64,000 nucleotides of DNA from Morella rubra (lineage: Eukaryota > Streptophyta > Magnoliopsida > Fagales > Myricaceae), in the NCBI GenBank assembly GCA_003952965.2, contig CM025852.1, positions 27,139,448-27,203,447 of the forward strand. Reading direction: 5' to 3'. The position numbers were made by a program, and so were the translations under genes. The notes under the pieces are model-generated. The model was not told where the DNA came from and searched no databases. It saw only the letters and a list, made by a program, of their open reading frames with translations. Numbering within the stretch: position 1 is the first letter of the stretch; each line of letters opens with the position of its first letter. Below, in pieces: positions 11,969 to 22,977 of the stretch.

Positions 11969-14900
11969 ATGGCCGAAAATGGTAGGTCCCGATCACTCTC
12001 TCTTTCTCTCTGTCTTTCTTACACCCACCGTTTTTTTTTTGTGGTCCAAAATCTGTAGGCATTCTTTTTATTTCATATTCGTGTATTCCATATATTTTTT
12101 GTTCCGAAATTTTTGGGTTTCAGATTCTGTCACAGACTTCCTTGCCTCTGCTGTCGATGCAGCTAAGAAAGCTGGCGAGGTTTGTTACTGCAAAGTTGCT
12201 TATTTTGTTGTTCCTTCTTCTAATATATGTTCGCTTTCCTCGTCCTTTATTCTAGTGAGACTTATAAATTTGATGTTTCAGGTAATTCGCAAGGGTTTCT
12301 ACCAAACCAAACATGTCGAGCATAAAGGCGAGGTATCAGTTTTTTTAAAAAGGGTCTTATAGCATCTTTCTTCAACACGTGGCATGTCATATCTCATCGC
12401 GTTGTTCGTTTGGGCTTCTCTTTATCTGATCACCTCTACTTATGGAAATATAAATGTTGTTTGGGGCTGAATGCAGCATGTCAATGAATGGGTAGAGTCA
12501 CGAATGTTGATTGTATTGTAGAGAGCGGAATGAAGAATACGTAGACAAGTTAATTTTGAACGATCCATTTCGTTACGTTTGGGCATAGATGTTGCCAGGT
12601 TTTTAGGTACTCTATGCTGTCGCTGGATATGCTTTTTCCATGCTTGCATCTCCTCTTTTATCTGGGAGGTAAAGAAGTGGTGGGAAAGAATAAATTTTGA
12701 AGTTTGTATTACCGTCTGTGCAAATTTAATATGATTGGAACTGGAAAATGTTCTTGTCACAGAAAGAACATCGATTTAAAGCCAATGTGGGTTACATATC
12801 TTGACGACGGTCAAACATGTATGGTGTGAGAACCCTATTTGCTATTGTTGTCCTTCCCTTTTAGTTAGCAACCAGATACCACATTGTGTGAGGGGTGTCC
12901 TTTCGAAAACAAAATGTATTTAGGAGGTTTATAGGAATTTAGAGGAGAAGAAGTTGGTGCTTATAAGGTACTTGTGGAATGCAGGTGGATTTGGTTACTG
13001 AAACTGATAAGGCATGCGAAGATCTCATATTCAGTCATCTCCAGCAGCTTTATCCCACACACAAGGTTAACACTGATCAGTTGCTTATTCATTTTACACA
13101 TCATAGTAAGTTTATAACTTTTTGCTCAAAATGTAGTGTTTCTAAACTCGTTCCAACTGTTATTCTTCTTAGTTCATTGGTGAAGAAACTACTGCTGCCT
13201 ATGGCAATGTGGAGCTGACTGATGAACCGACATGGATAGTTGATCCTCTAGATGGAACGACTAACTTTGTCCATGGGTAAACTTCAGCTTCTTATATTGT
13301 AGGTGATCCTTTCCTGTCTGTACACTCAGTCACAATCTTCATTTTTGTAGGTTTCCCTTTGTATGCGTTTCTATTGGTCTTACGATTGGAAAAGTTCCTA
13401 CAGTTGGTGTTGTTTACAATCCGATAATGGATGAGGTGAGAATTTGAATGCTCCCTGTATGTTTGACATAAGTGATCAACCATAATAGTATGCAGAATAT
13501 TCCTGTTAATGTACTGGTGGACTATCTAGTTCCCAAGCTGTATTCACCCCGTGTTCATTGTTCACTGAGTTGACAACTTGCATACAACATGCACCGAGTT
13601 TTTGTCAGCTTCATGCTCTGACGGTCATATGTTCAGAGAGGATTACTTTACACAAATGTCAATGAGGTTCAAGTAATCAGTTGTGTTCTCCCTCTGTCAT
13701 ACTTGTTGCCAATCACCCTTATCTTATAAAATTGACCTGTTGGATATCAGAAATTCTATACTATCAACATTTGACTCTTTTGGCTGTTGAGGTGTCTGGG
13801 ACTCTTTCAGTGCCTGGCTTCCTTCACATGTGTAGCTATCCTGTCCAACACATTATTGAATTGATAGTCTAAAAAATGCCTCAATAATTGCTGCTGCCTG
13901 AGCAAAGTGTAAATCTGGGTTTGTGATCTCTAGCTTTTTACTGGCATCCGTGGACAAGGTGCTTTTCTGAATGGAAACCCCATAAAAGGTGAGATTGCTT
14001 TTCTTCATATTCCAGTTTCGTGTTTCTATTGCACTAATCCTGGGAAACTGTAAAAGCTACATGGTTTATATTCTGCAATGTTGCAGTATCATCTCAAACT
14101 AAACTTGTGAAGGCTCTCCTTGCAACTGAGGTATGTGAATATGAAATGGACATTCTTGATGCAAAACTATTGATGATGCTTATCCCTGGACATTGAACTG
14201 ACAATTCTTTTTGCCCTGCTGTGCCTTACCCACGTTTTACCCATATTCAAGTCTCTTTAAGTAGATTTTTGCAAGAGGAATGCCCTTTACACTGAGGTGA
14301 AAAGAAGCTACCGCTTCTCTTGTTGTCATAAAAAGTGATTATCATCTCTGCACAACTACTGGATCCAAACTTCTCAGTTGCTTAATTTACCCCAATAATT
14401 ATGACTGTATGATGAGATAAAACTCTGTCCAACCCTGCAAAACTTAGTTTTGAGATTCAATGCCCTGAATGCTATAAAAAGATTTTGGTGCTGTTAGTTA
14501 TGCAGGTTAAATGCTGTGGGATATGTACCTCGACAACAATTATGTCATTTTACAGAACTAGTCTACATAGTCTGCTAACTTATCTTCGAGAGTTGGTTCC
14601 AGATTCTGAGACTACTTTCTTCCAATATCTATAAGTAGAAAAGCTAGAAAAAAAGGAAGAGAAAGGTGGAAAATAATGATGATAGGATTGTACTTTGAGT
14701 TGGTACCTAACCTTCCATGGTACAACCTGCATTGCCACTGCATTTATTTAGTTATTTTTGCAAAATCCCACCAAGCACAGTGTGCCCCTTCTCGATACCA
14801 CATGAGTCTATAAACCTAATTCTTAGCTACTTTCCAGTTTATTAGATTATGCATAAAGCTCAAATCTGGTTTCATGCATATGATAGACACAGCTGCATGC

Positions 14901-15831
14901 TTTCAGAAAATATTTCATATTTCAGTGTTGACATTAAAGTCATACATACCTTGTATCCTACAACCAAGAGGAAATTTTCAAGACTAAAATTTTGTTCTGA
15001 AAGAGCAGGCGGGTACTAAACGTGATAAGTTGACATTGGATGCCACTACGAACAAAATTAATAGCCTACTTTCCGAGGTATGCTATAAATTTGCCGAAGC
15101 TATTGACCTTTATAGTGTGGATTTTTGTCCATTATGAACATTACTTTCTCTTTCGATCAGGTGAGATCCCTGCGGATGAGTGGCTCTTGTGCATTGAATC
15201 TCTGTGGAATTGCATGTGGAAGGCTTGACTTATTTTATGAACTCGGCTTTGGGGGTCCTTGGTAGGATACTGTACCTTTTCACTGAGGTTCTTGGTTTTG
15301 ATTGACATGGAACGATTCTTTTATATGCTATCATTGTTTATTTATGAATTTTCATGTCATGAGTGACTGGCATGGTCTGCTTTTGTACACAGGGATGTTG
15401 CAGGCGGTGCAGTGATTGTGCAAGAAGCTGGAGGGCTTGTGTATGATCCGTGAGTTACATACTGAAATGCATTCTTCTTGTTTCTTGTTTTCTTGACAAG
15501 GGTATATTGTTTGGGGGGGGGGTGGTTCTTTAGTATTTTCCATTGTATCGTTTCGACAAGTTAGTTAAATACTCAACTTGCATTGATCTTCATCCTGTGG
15601 CGCTTCACTAATCAATTAGTAAGTTGGACATGCAATGGGGTGGTTTTGCGATGTGCACAGCTTAGGCCATGATAAACATGTCTGCTTTCTAACTTTTGCC
15701 TATAAGACATTTGATGGTCGTGATTGCTTGTCAGATCTGGTAAAGATTTTGACATCACAGCGCAGCGAGTGGCAGCTTCGAATCCTTTCATCAAGGATGC
15801 ATTTGTTGAGGCACTACAGCAATCAGAATGA
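11969..15831 (+). CDS. VTC4: Inositol monophosphatase / L-galactose-1-phosphate phosphatase
   Basis: Twelve exons encode a 270-residue Mg2+-dependent phosphatase of the inositol monophosphatase superfamily. Plant orthologues (VTC4) dephosphorylate L-galactose 1-phosphate in ascorbate synthesis and also myo-inositol phosphates. Exons: 11969-11981, 12124-12179, 12282-12332, 12985-13065, 13173-13276, 13351-13435, 13934-13988, 14087-14130, 15009-15077, 15161-15261, 15393-15449, 15735-15831. Exon 1 carries only four whole codons (MAEN). Metal and catalytic motifs are intact: GEE with Glu71, signature 1 [12 protein letters not shown] with Asp91 and Asp94, and signature 2 WDVAGGA with Asp221. The C-terminus contains [11 protein letters not shown]. 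Length matches the family (about 271). A CT-rich tract follows the first donor. No lesion is visible, so the gene is probably active. The symbol is given by family resemblance. Confidence 0.95.
11993..12018 (+). repeat. CT-rich tract just inside VTC4 intron 1
   Basis: A pyrimidine tract of TCTC repeats begins about 10 bp after the exon-1 donor. CT-rich stretches near transcription starts are common in plant promoters and first introns. No specific function can be read from it. Confidence 0.5.
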
Positions 15832-17169
15832 GACAACAGACATTGATGAGATGCAATCTGGAGTACTCTTCTACTAAATACAGTTTCGTTGATTCACATG
15901 TTCCAAACAGCGTTAATGATATAATCAGTTGAGATGACGATTCATATGATCGGATCTATAGGTTATCTTTAAAAGTCCATGTACCTCATAAGTGATTAGC
16001 AGTAATGTTGTTTGGTACATCAAATTTATAAGTTTCTAATTTTATTGTTACTGTCGACTTGCGAGATGTCCTTAAATGGGCTGAATGGTTCTAATTTTTT
16101 TCTCCTTCCACAAATACCAATTACATTAACTCTACCAAACACGGTATAGGACAAATCCAACCCAGGAATGATCTCCCAAAATCCATACAATGTTGACAAA
16201 TTATAGAACCAATCAACCAAAAATTAAGCCAACAGAAGTGGGCTACATCCCAATACAAGGACCTAATTAGTATCCCTGAGAAACACTCCCTGCAACAGGG
16301 ATAGGATGAAACAAAGAAAACAAATAAATAATCTCGAGTGTGCGGAGCTGCAAGGGTCATTGGCCTCAGGAGTGGTGGGACTAGAACTCTGAACTCGCAG
16401 CAGGGATATCTGCAGAGAGCGCGGTAGGCTGAGCGAGAGAAGAGAACCCTCTCTCAGAAGCTCTTTGAACGTTGACTACTCAGAATTGAGGCGAGCAAAC
16501 GGAGAATATCTGCGAAGAAGAAAATGCTAAAGCACGTCTACATAGAATGTACCTTAAATTATTCAAACCAATCGTTGGACTGGATTTTTTTAATCACAGC
16601 AGTACAAAGTGGTATCCGAACCACGACAATCCAGCATAATTTAATACATGCGTTGAGGTTGGATCTGAGATTCTAATTCAATTAATCATGACGAGGAGGT
16701 TCATGTCAACTGGTGCCCGCCCAATTAAGTATTATATCAAGCCCTACTCGTAGTTGTGACCAGCTGGCCAAAAATGGACCGAAAAAAATAATTGTCATCA
16801 CCAGGCACCATCTACTGAAATAATGCTTAATCTTATCACAAAGTTGGATATATAATAAACTGAAATAATGAAAAAAAAATGGAAATATTCAGTGGATCAC
16901 TTGAAATATAACATAATGTAAACCGATACAGGTATATAGATCGCCATGTCCAGGCTGCTGCAGATACTATTCTATATATATATAAATATCAAGGAATCGC
17001 CTCTAGTCCCCACCTCCCTCAGTACAAGTATCCTAATTAAATACCCTCACCCACAAAGATTTACAAAAGGGTGCAACAAAATAGAGAATAAATAAGCAAA
17101 GAATAAAGCGTGATCAAGAACCCACCACAACCATAGTAATCGTATATATATATCTGATAGGCTAATAGT
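15832..17169. other. Intergenic region, possible old repeat fragment
   Basis: The VTC4 3' flank, then DNA that may include an old transposon remnant. On the minus strand around 16120-16450 a frame reads MTLAAPHTRD and continues with hydrophobic residues, a style I associate with plant LTR-retroelement leader or LTR sequence. This is a weak impression. No intact gene is seen. Confidence 0.35.
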
Positions 17170-17880
17170 CTAAGCAAACTGTGTTGGCCCAGCAGCAGCA
17201 ACATACCCATTAGACCCATTAGCTCCATTCACCCCCTGAAGCGTCTTGTCTGCGCTTCCTGACCTTCTCCTCTTCAGAACGATATACCATGTATACGCTT
17301 CCAACCACGCGGCATTGGCTACCAAAACCACGAGGATGGCAATGTACGCATGCCTCCACTTCTTCGCGGGGCTCAAAATATCGAGTCCCGTGAATATGTT
17401 AATGATGCTGAGAAGGATGACAAGATACCCAACTGAATGGTGATAAATATTCCAGTAAAGTCTGTATTTGTGATCCTTTTTCGGCCTTAGAAGCAAAGCA
17501 AACACCTAAAAGCAAGGCCAGATCTTTCTCTCAGTATGCCACAGAAAGAAATATAGTCAAAATTTTAAGGGGAAATATATATGTAGTGGCTGTGGTTGCA
17601 TTGTAAGAGAAGAATTTTTGGGTACCTGAAGAGTTGCGAAGACGAAAAGGAGAATGCCGAGTGTTCTGTGCTTGGTGTGTTCGACACCAGCAGATTCGCT
17701 GCCGAGTTTGAGACCAGTTGCCCATCCAGCAACTCCAATAATATAACCCGAGGTCTGGCAAGTGATATGAAGGTAAAACCATGCAGGGTCTGCGAATTCG
17801 AATACCCTCAAGTACCTTGCTATTATAACACCCACAGGCAGCAAGATACCCCAACTGACTGCATTCAGCACTCCATGGAT
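17170..17880 (-). pseudogene. Cytochrome b561/DOMON-domain gene, 5'-truncated
   Basis: The two last exons of a minus-strand CYBDOM gene: 17880-17626 (85 codons) and 17505-17170 (111 codons plus stop), joined in frame by a GT-AG intron. CYBDOM proteins are plasma-membrane b-type cytochromes that move electrons between cytosolic ascorbate and apoplastic acceptors. The b561 core is intact. Heme-ligand histidines are visible in [29 protein letters not shown] and YHHSVGYLV, with five or so hydrophobic helices and a Gly/Asn-rich tail. The exon encoding the signal peptide and DOMON domain should precede IHGVLN. None is found on the minus strand between 17881 and 22900. Instead a purple acid phosphatase fragment starts about 840 bp away. 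It is probably a truncated gene; an unusually long first intron is the alternative. Confidence 0.8.
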
Positions 17881-18719
17881 CTGAAATTCGATTCCAGTAA
17901 CAGTAAGAACTTAGGCCCGGTACTCAATAAATCATAAAGAATTAAAAAAGCTTTGGCGGCCAGTTGTTCTAACAAAAGCAATGAACATCTCAAAGCTCTG
18001 AAGAACAACTCAAAACAAAGGGGAACAAAAAAAAACTAAAGCAGAAATATATGTGAAAATCAACTAAGCAGTGGAAAGAAAACAAAACCATGTAAAAACC
18101 AAAAGAGGATTAAGAAAACTGAATGAAATATATCCCGAAATCGGACACTGAAGAGCGATCCAATTTTTTTTTGTAACTGTCAAGATTTCATCGAGTAAAG
18201 AGGATTATAGATCGCACAAGCTGGATCCAAACAGGAAACATGAAAACTGATTGGGAAGAAAACTAAAAGTCACAGCAAACAAAACGACATTTAGATTAAT
18301 TAACTAAAAAATAACTAAGCAAAAGGATTAAGAGAGCAAAGAAGAAGAAGAAGAAAAATGGCACAGTGCTTGTAACTTACAACAATCAATTATAGGTTAA
18401 AAGACCTACTAGGGGTAAAAGGGGGATATGAAATGACATGAGAGGAAGGGAAAAAAAAGAAAACAAAACAACAACAAAAAGTTTACTATCGGAAACAAGT
18501 CTCTTGTCAATCACATATTTTTTTCCCGTCATATCGTTGGAGCTCCCCCTCCCGGCCTGCAGTCCCCCATGTCCCCGATAACCAAAAGATGGGCTGAATA
18601 TATTGCTTACCTAAAGAATGTCCCTTGTCGTCTTGGTCGCAACTGGTATTAGTGTTAAAGCTGAAGCAGTGAAATAACGTTTCTCTTGCAATATTGTTCT
18701 CAAGCCCAGTATGGATAAT
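17881..18719. other. A-rich DNA between b561 fragment and PAP pseudogene
   Basis: Probably residual intron of the b561/DOMON gene, with many oligo-A runs and an acceptor immediately upstream of the b561 exon (CAG at 17883-17881 read on the minus strand). The minus-strand frame at 18507-18752 has no DOMON features. No gene is supported. Confidence 0.5.
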
Positions 18720-20034
18720 CTGCCTGGATTGAGAGTGATTTGGGCCAAACACTGGGGTCCTATCAAATATATTTGAATAACAAACGCGATTCAGTGGGTT
18801 CCGTCCCTCGGGCCAATGTTAAAAGGTGTGCTGGCGGAAACCATGTTCTATGTGCCCTCTGAAAACAGAGCTAAGTTTTGGTAAATTGCAAGCTTTCCTT
18901 CTAACTGTTCTTAAGAACATATCACCTATTACTTGTACTAATGTGGCTAAAAGGTACACAGACAGACAAACAAACCTCCTGTAATGTAAGAGTCCAATTA
19001 GAAATTGTCTACAAGGCAGTTTGGTCCATTATTTCATTTCTTTCTGTTTGTTTTGTAGCATAGCTTTTACTCTAAGCATTTGTGTCCAATTTCTAAACTA
19101 AAAGTTATGAATATGCAGGTACTCCACCGACTTTGGCATGTTTCACTTCTGTATAGCTGACAAGTGAGCATGACTGAGAGGAGGGATCAGAGAACAGTAC
19201 AGATTCATCGAGCATTGCCTTGCTTCAGCAGACAGACAGAAACAACCTTGGTTGATCTGCTGCTGCTCATCGTGTCCTTGGCTATTCCTCTGACTACTTC
19301 TATGGCTTGGAGGGGCTCATTTGCAGAGCCCATGGGAAGGGAAAGCTTGCAAAAGCTTTGGCAAAAGTACAAGGTGGACCTTGCCTTTTATGGCCATGTC
19401 CATAACTATGAAAGGACGTGTCCCATATACCAGGTATATAGATAACGGCAAGATTATAAAGGTTCAATAAAGTTTGGCAACCAGGCTTCATGGTCTGTGA
19501 ATCCATGCATCTAAAACTGTTCGTGATGCATTCATCATACACAGGTCACTAATTTCAAGGATCTAATGAAAATCATACGACTCATATAGCTCACTATCAT
19601 TTTGTTAGCCAAGTCTTAGTTTAGCTTTGAAGTCTTCCTCATTTGAATTGCCATAATTTTAGTCTGAGGTTCAGATGGCTTCAACGCCATAACATTGATA
19701 TGTTATGTTTAATTTGCTGGTGGTGTAGAATCAATGCGTCAACACGGAAAAATCTCATTACTCAGGCCCTTTGAATGGAACAATTCACGTTGTTGTTGGG
19801 GGCGCAGGAAGCCACCTATCAAACTTCAGCCAAGTGACACCGGAGTGGAGTCTTTACAGAGATTATGACTTTGGATTTGTCAAACTAACAGCATTCAATC
19901 ACTCGTCCCTCCTCTTCGAGTACAAGAAGAGCCGCGATGGGAATGTCTATGACTCCTTCACCATAACAAGGGACTACAAAGATGTCCTTGCTTGTGTGCA
20001 TGATGGCTGTGAACCAACCACTTTGGCAACCTGA
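18720..20034 (+). pseudogene. Purple acid phosphatase 3'-end pseudogene
   Basis: A partial copy matching the last three exons of the PAP gene at 22978-28126. Exon-10-like sequence runs to 18880 but is corrupted: its GNHE-containing start is missing, and about 60 bp of unrelated sequence replaces its middle. An exon-11-like block at 19119-19433 keeps YGHVHNYERTCPIYQ, but extra bases around 19160-19200 create frameshifts and a stop. An exon-12-like block at 19729-20034 is open and intact, starting NQCVNTEKSHYSG and ending CEPTTLAT. Only part of the metal-ligand set is present, so the remnant cannot encode an active enzyme. The last exon is strongly conserved against the downstream paralogue, which implies a fairly recent duplication. 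Confidence 0.85.
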
Positions 20035-20606
20035 ACTGGACCTTAAATTCCAAGGAAACTCGCACCTGAGGTTTGTTGGCAGAATTCGTTGAAATAAAAA
20101 CTTCAGTTTTGTAAGTTTTCTCTCGAGGTTGTTTGTTATTCTTGTAAGCAACAAAGTTAAGTGGTCTGTGTCTTTCTTTTTTTCAAGCCTATATGTCTGT
20201 GAGAATTACAAAGAACTACATGGGTTTTCTTCTCCCTCTGGGAGTTGCTTAGAATTTATCATATACAAGATAGCTATTTGAGTGAATAAAAGTTGTCAAA
20301 GCTAGAAGAGAGTCCATTAAATCTTACACATACCCTTGTAAGCAAGACATTGTGTTCAATGTGTCTGTGTGAGTCTACGAGTCCTCCACTTCCCAACAGA
20401 GTTCTCCCTTGCTTATGAATTACGCTGAATATAATGTAGGTTGTGGAGTTAAGTTATTCTCCTCTCGTGCTAGTCGTTGCTATGTCTCACTTCCTTCCTG
20501 TTTTATGATTTACTTATATCTTTAAAACGAAGGGGGGCCCGATGGAAGCAATTTTACTGAGTTCTTTGTTTTTGGATTTTTCAAGTATACAATTAATACA
20601 AATAAC

Positions 20607-20692
20607 TATGATTACTCCAATGCGGATTACTTGGCTAAGTGGGCTGATAAAAAATTCTTTGGTCTTATTCGTTGCTTAGGAAAAAAAAAAAA
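20607..20692 (+). mobile_element. LINE 3'-tail fragment with poly-A
   Basis: A short frame reads SNADYLAKWAD, the end of the RNase H domain of plant non-LTR retrotransposons, and is followed by a 12-bp poly-A run (20681-20692). The fragment resembles the LINE remnant near 48.7-48.95 kb. It is a 5'-truncated, long-dead insertion. Confidence 0.55.
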
Positions 20693-21365
20693 CTATGACA
20701 CTTTCCAATAGAAGAAACATGAAACTTACAAGCCTAAAGAAAGATTGTTACCTATAAACCATTGAAAAGAAAAGGAAAGAAAAACTCTGAACCCTTTGTA
20801 TTATTTATTTTCGTAGTTATGTTTTCTCAACCCAAAAGTTGATTCAAGTAATAACTTCAACAATTTTCCCCTCACATGTTGAGGCTTAGTTAAAGAGGAG
20901 ATAACCTGTTTCTTAGTTTAAGATTGAGATTTGTTGGTATCCTTGGATTTTGATATCAGTGTTGAATAGTTTTAGACCTTCTCAATTTCAAAAGTTAGCT
21001 TAAAAAATAAAACTTCCCATAATTGATATATGATTAACCCCTGCAGTCTTGTACGAGGAAAAAGAGGAAGACAACATGCGCTTAAGCTAAAAGCAACAAT
21101 AGTTCTATATAACTTCATTATCAATTCTAAAAGATTTGAGTATTTGTTTTTTAAAGCAAATGATTTTATTTCCAAAACATCCGATAAAAGCACCTATGTT
21201 ATATACTCGTTCCCAAAAGTAACTCAAACAGTAGAGACAAGGAGCAAAAAATAGAGGAAGTTCCCTGTGGATTCATCGAGCTGACTTTCTTAAATCTCAA
21301 GCTGACTTTCACGCGGATTTACGTCTATTGACTGTTATATAATATATTGCTGTATTGTTATCCGT
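20693..21365. other. AT-rich intergenic DNA
   Basis: No supported gene. Short frames around 20972-21254 on both strands lack domain features. Confidence 0.5.
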
Positions 21366-22690
21366 GGCGTGTTTGAAAGAGGTTTATGTTTTAGTTTAGG
21401 TTTAGGTTTCAAAATTTTAAATTTTGAAGATTAAGGGTATGTTCGGTTTCTTTAGAATTCTAAAATTCTTGTGAATTTTAGAATTCTAAAACCGAATATA
21501 TTTTTTAACATCACCTAAAAATAAAATTTTACACGTATAACAATAAAAATTTAACTTATCACTTAAAAATTATCAAAAACTTCAAATTTTAACAAACATA
21601 AAGTTTTTTAAACAAAGGCATGTTTGATATTTAATTTAGATTTATTTAGATTTATTTATTTATTTCTCATATATTATTCTTTTTTTAATCATTATAATTA
21701 AAAAATAATAAAAATAATTTACAAAAATAATGAAAAATTTATCAAAATGCGAAAAAAAAACATAAAAACATAAAGCTAATTTGAAAAATATCAAAATCAC
21801 AAATAAATATTAAGACACCCTCGGTACCACTATTGAAGATCTCACAAAGATTCGTAAAAATAAATTAAAACCAAAATTCAAAATCGGGAAAATTGTATAA
21901 AACATATAAATAAGTTTCCAAAACTAATTAATTGCTATAAATCACAACTTAATTTAAGAATTAAAAAATTAAAAAATCTAAAAAAATATTCATAAAATCT
22001 AATAATTACCAAGATTATTAAGAAGATTTTTAAATAGATAAAAATCTAGGGATATTTTTAAAATAAAAAAAAAAAAATATTTATCTATTTATCTATTTTA
22101 ACATTTTTATTTGGTGGATTTTTTATTATTTTAGAAGCATCGGGGTTTGTTGCCCAATTTTGGATTTAACTTTTTGTATTTTTTTTTACAAATTTCTCTA
22201 AGTTGTTTTTATAATTTTTCTTATTCTCGCAAATTAATTTTCTCTTTTTTAGTTTCTTGATAAATTTTATTTTTTTTCTCTATTTTTAAATAATTTTCAT
22301 TTAATTTTCTAAATTAAACTTTGCATTTATTTTATTTCTTTTTTTAATTTTTAGAATTATTTTTTTAATTTATAGCAATTAATAATTTGTAAACTTATTT
22401 TTTTCATATTTTATATAATTTCCCTTGATACATTCTATTTGTTATTTTGTAATTTTATTTTGTTTTTTTTTCGAATATTTATAAATTGTTTTCCTTATTT
22501 TTGTAAATGAATTTTAATTTTAATTGTTATTATTTTTAAAATATAATAATTGCCAAAAAAATATTATTAACTAAAAAATGAAATAAATATGTCCAAACTT
22601 ACCTTTGTTCTAAAACATATTCTAATTTTTAAAATTAAAGTTCAAACTTTAAAACCAAAACTTAATCCTCTTTTCAAATTTGCCGCTTCA
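21366..22690. mobile_element. AT-rich long inverted-repeat (foldback) element
   Basis: About 1.3 kb of more than 80% A+T in which the left half resembles the reverse complement of the right half. The outer left segment (GAAAGAGGTTTATGTTTTAG, near 21374) mirrors a segment near 22670-22645. The interior pair AAGTTTCCAAAACTAATTAA (near 21913) mirrors sequence around 22390-22365. Both arms share AATTGCTATAAAT and a run of eight or more A after GCG/TCG. The centre lies near 22030-22090. It resembles a foldback transposon or long-hairpin MITE and ends about 290 bp before the PAP start codon. The pairing was judged by eye; the arms are imperfect, very roughly 70-75%. Confidence 0.6.
21442..21496. 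repeat. Near-perfect 55-bp hairpin
   Basis: The left arm TTCGGTTTCTTTAGAATTC and following bases pairs with a right arm ending ACCGAA, around the loop TTGT. Only one or two bases are unpaired. It lies inside the left arm of the foldback element and resembles a terminal portion of a MITE. Confidence 0.75.
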
Positions 22691-22977
22691 AATTTGCCGC
22701 GATCGAAATGAGAGTCCGGAGACGAAGTAAAGAACAGAGCTTTTTAATCTATACTTGTTGTGCACGAAATACAGCAGAAAACCCAAAGATATCGAGTCAC
22801 AAGTAGTATAATTCTGGGACTCTCGTTGGCATTACGTTCCAATTCAAATTCTAATTCTAAGATCATCCAAAATCTATTTAAACGAACAAAGAAACCAGAA
22901 AAAAAACAACTTTTTTGTTTCTTAGGGTTTTGATCTTGTGTTTGGGTTCTGAGATCTCTGCTGAAGGTACTCAAAAA

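Noticed and set aside
22915-22977. Upstream in-frame ATG for the main PAP gene (extra 21 residues)
   Set aside because: The Met at 22978 gives the proper signal peptide, and exon-1 length then equals that of the paralogue at 34696.
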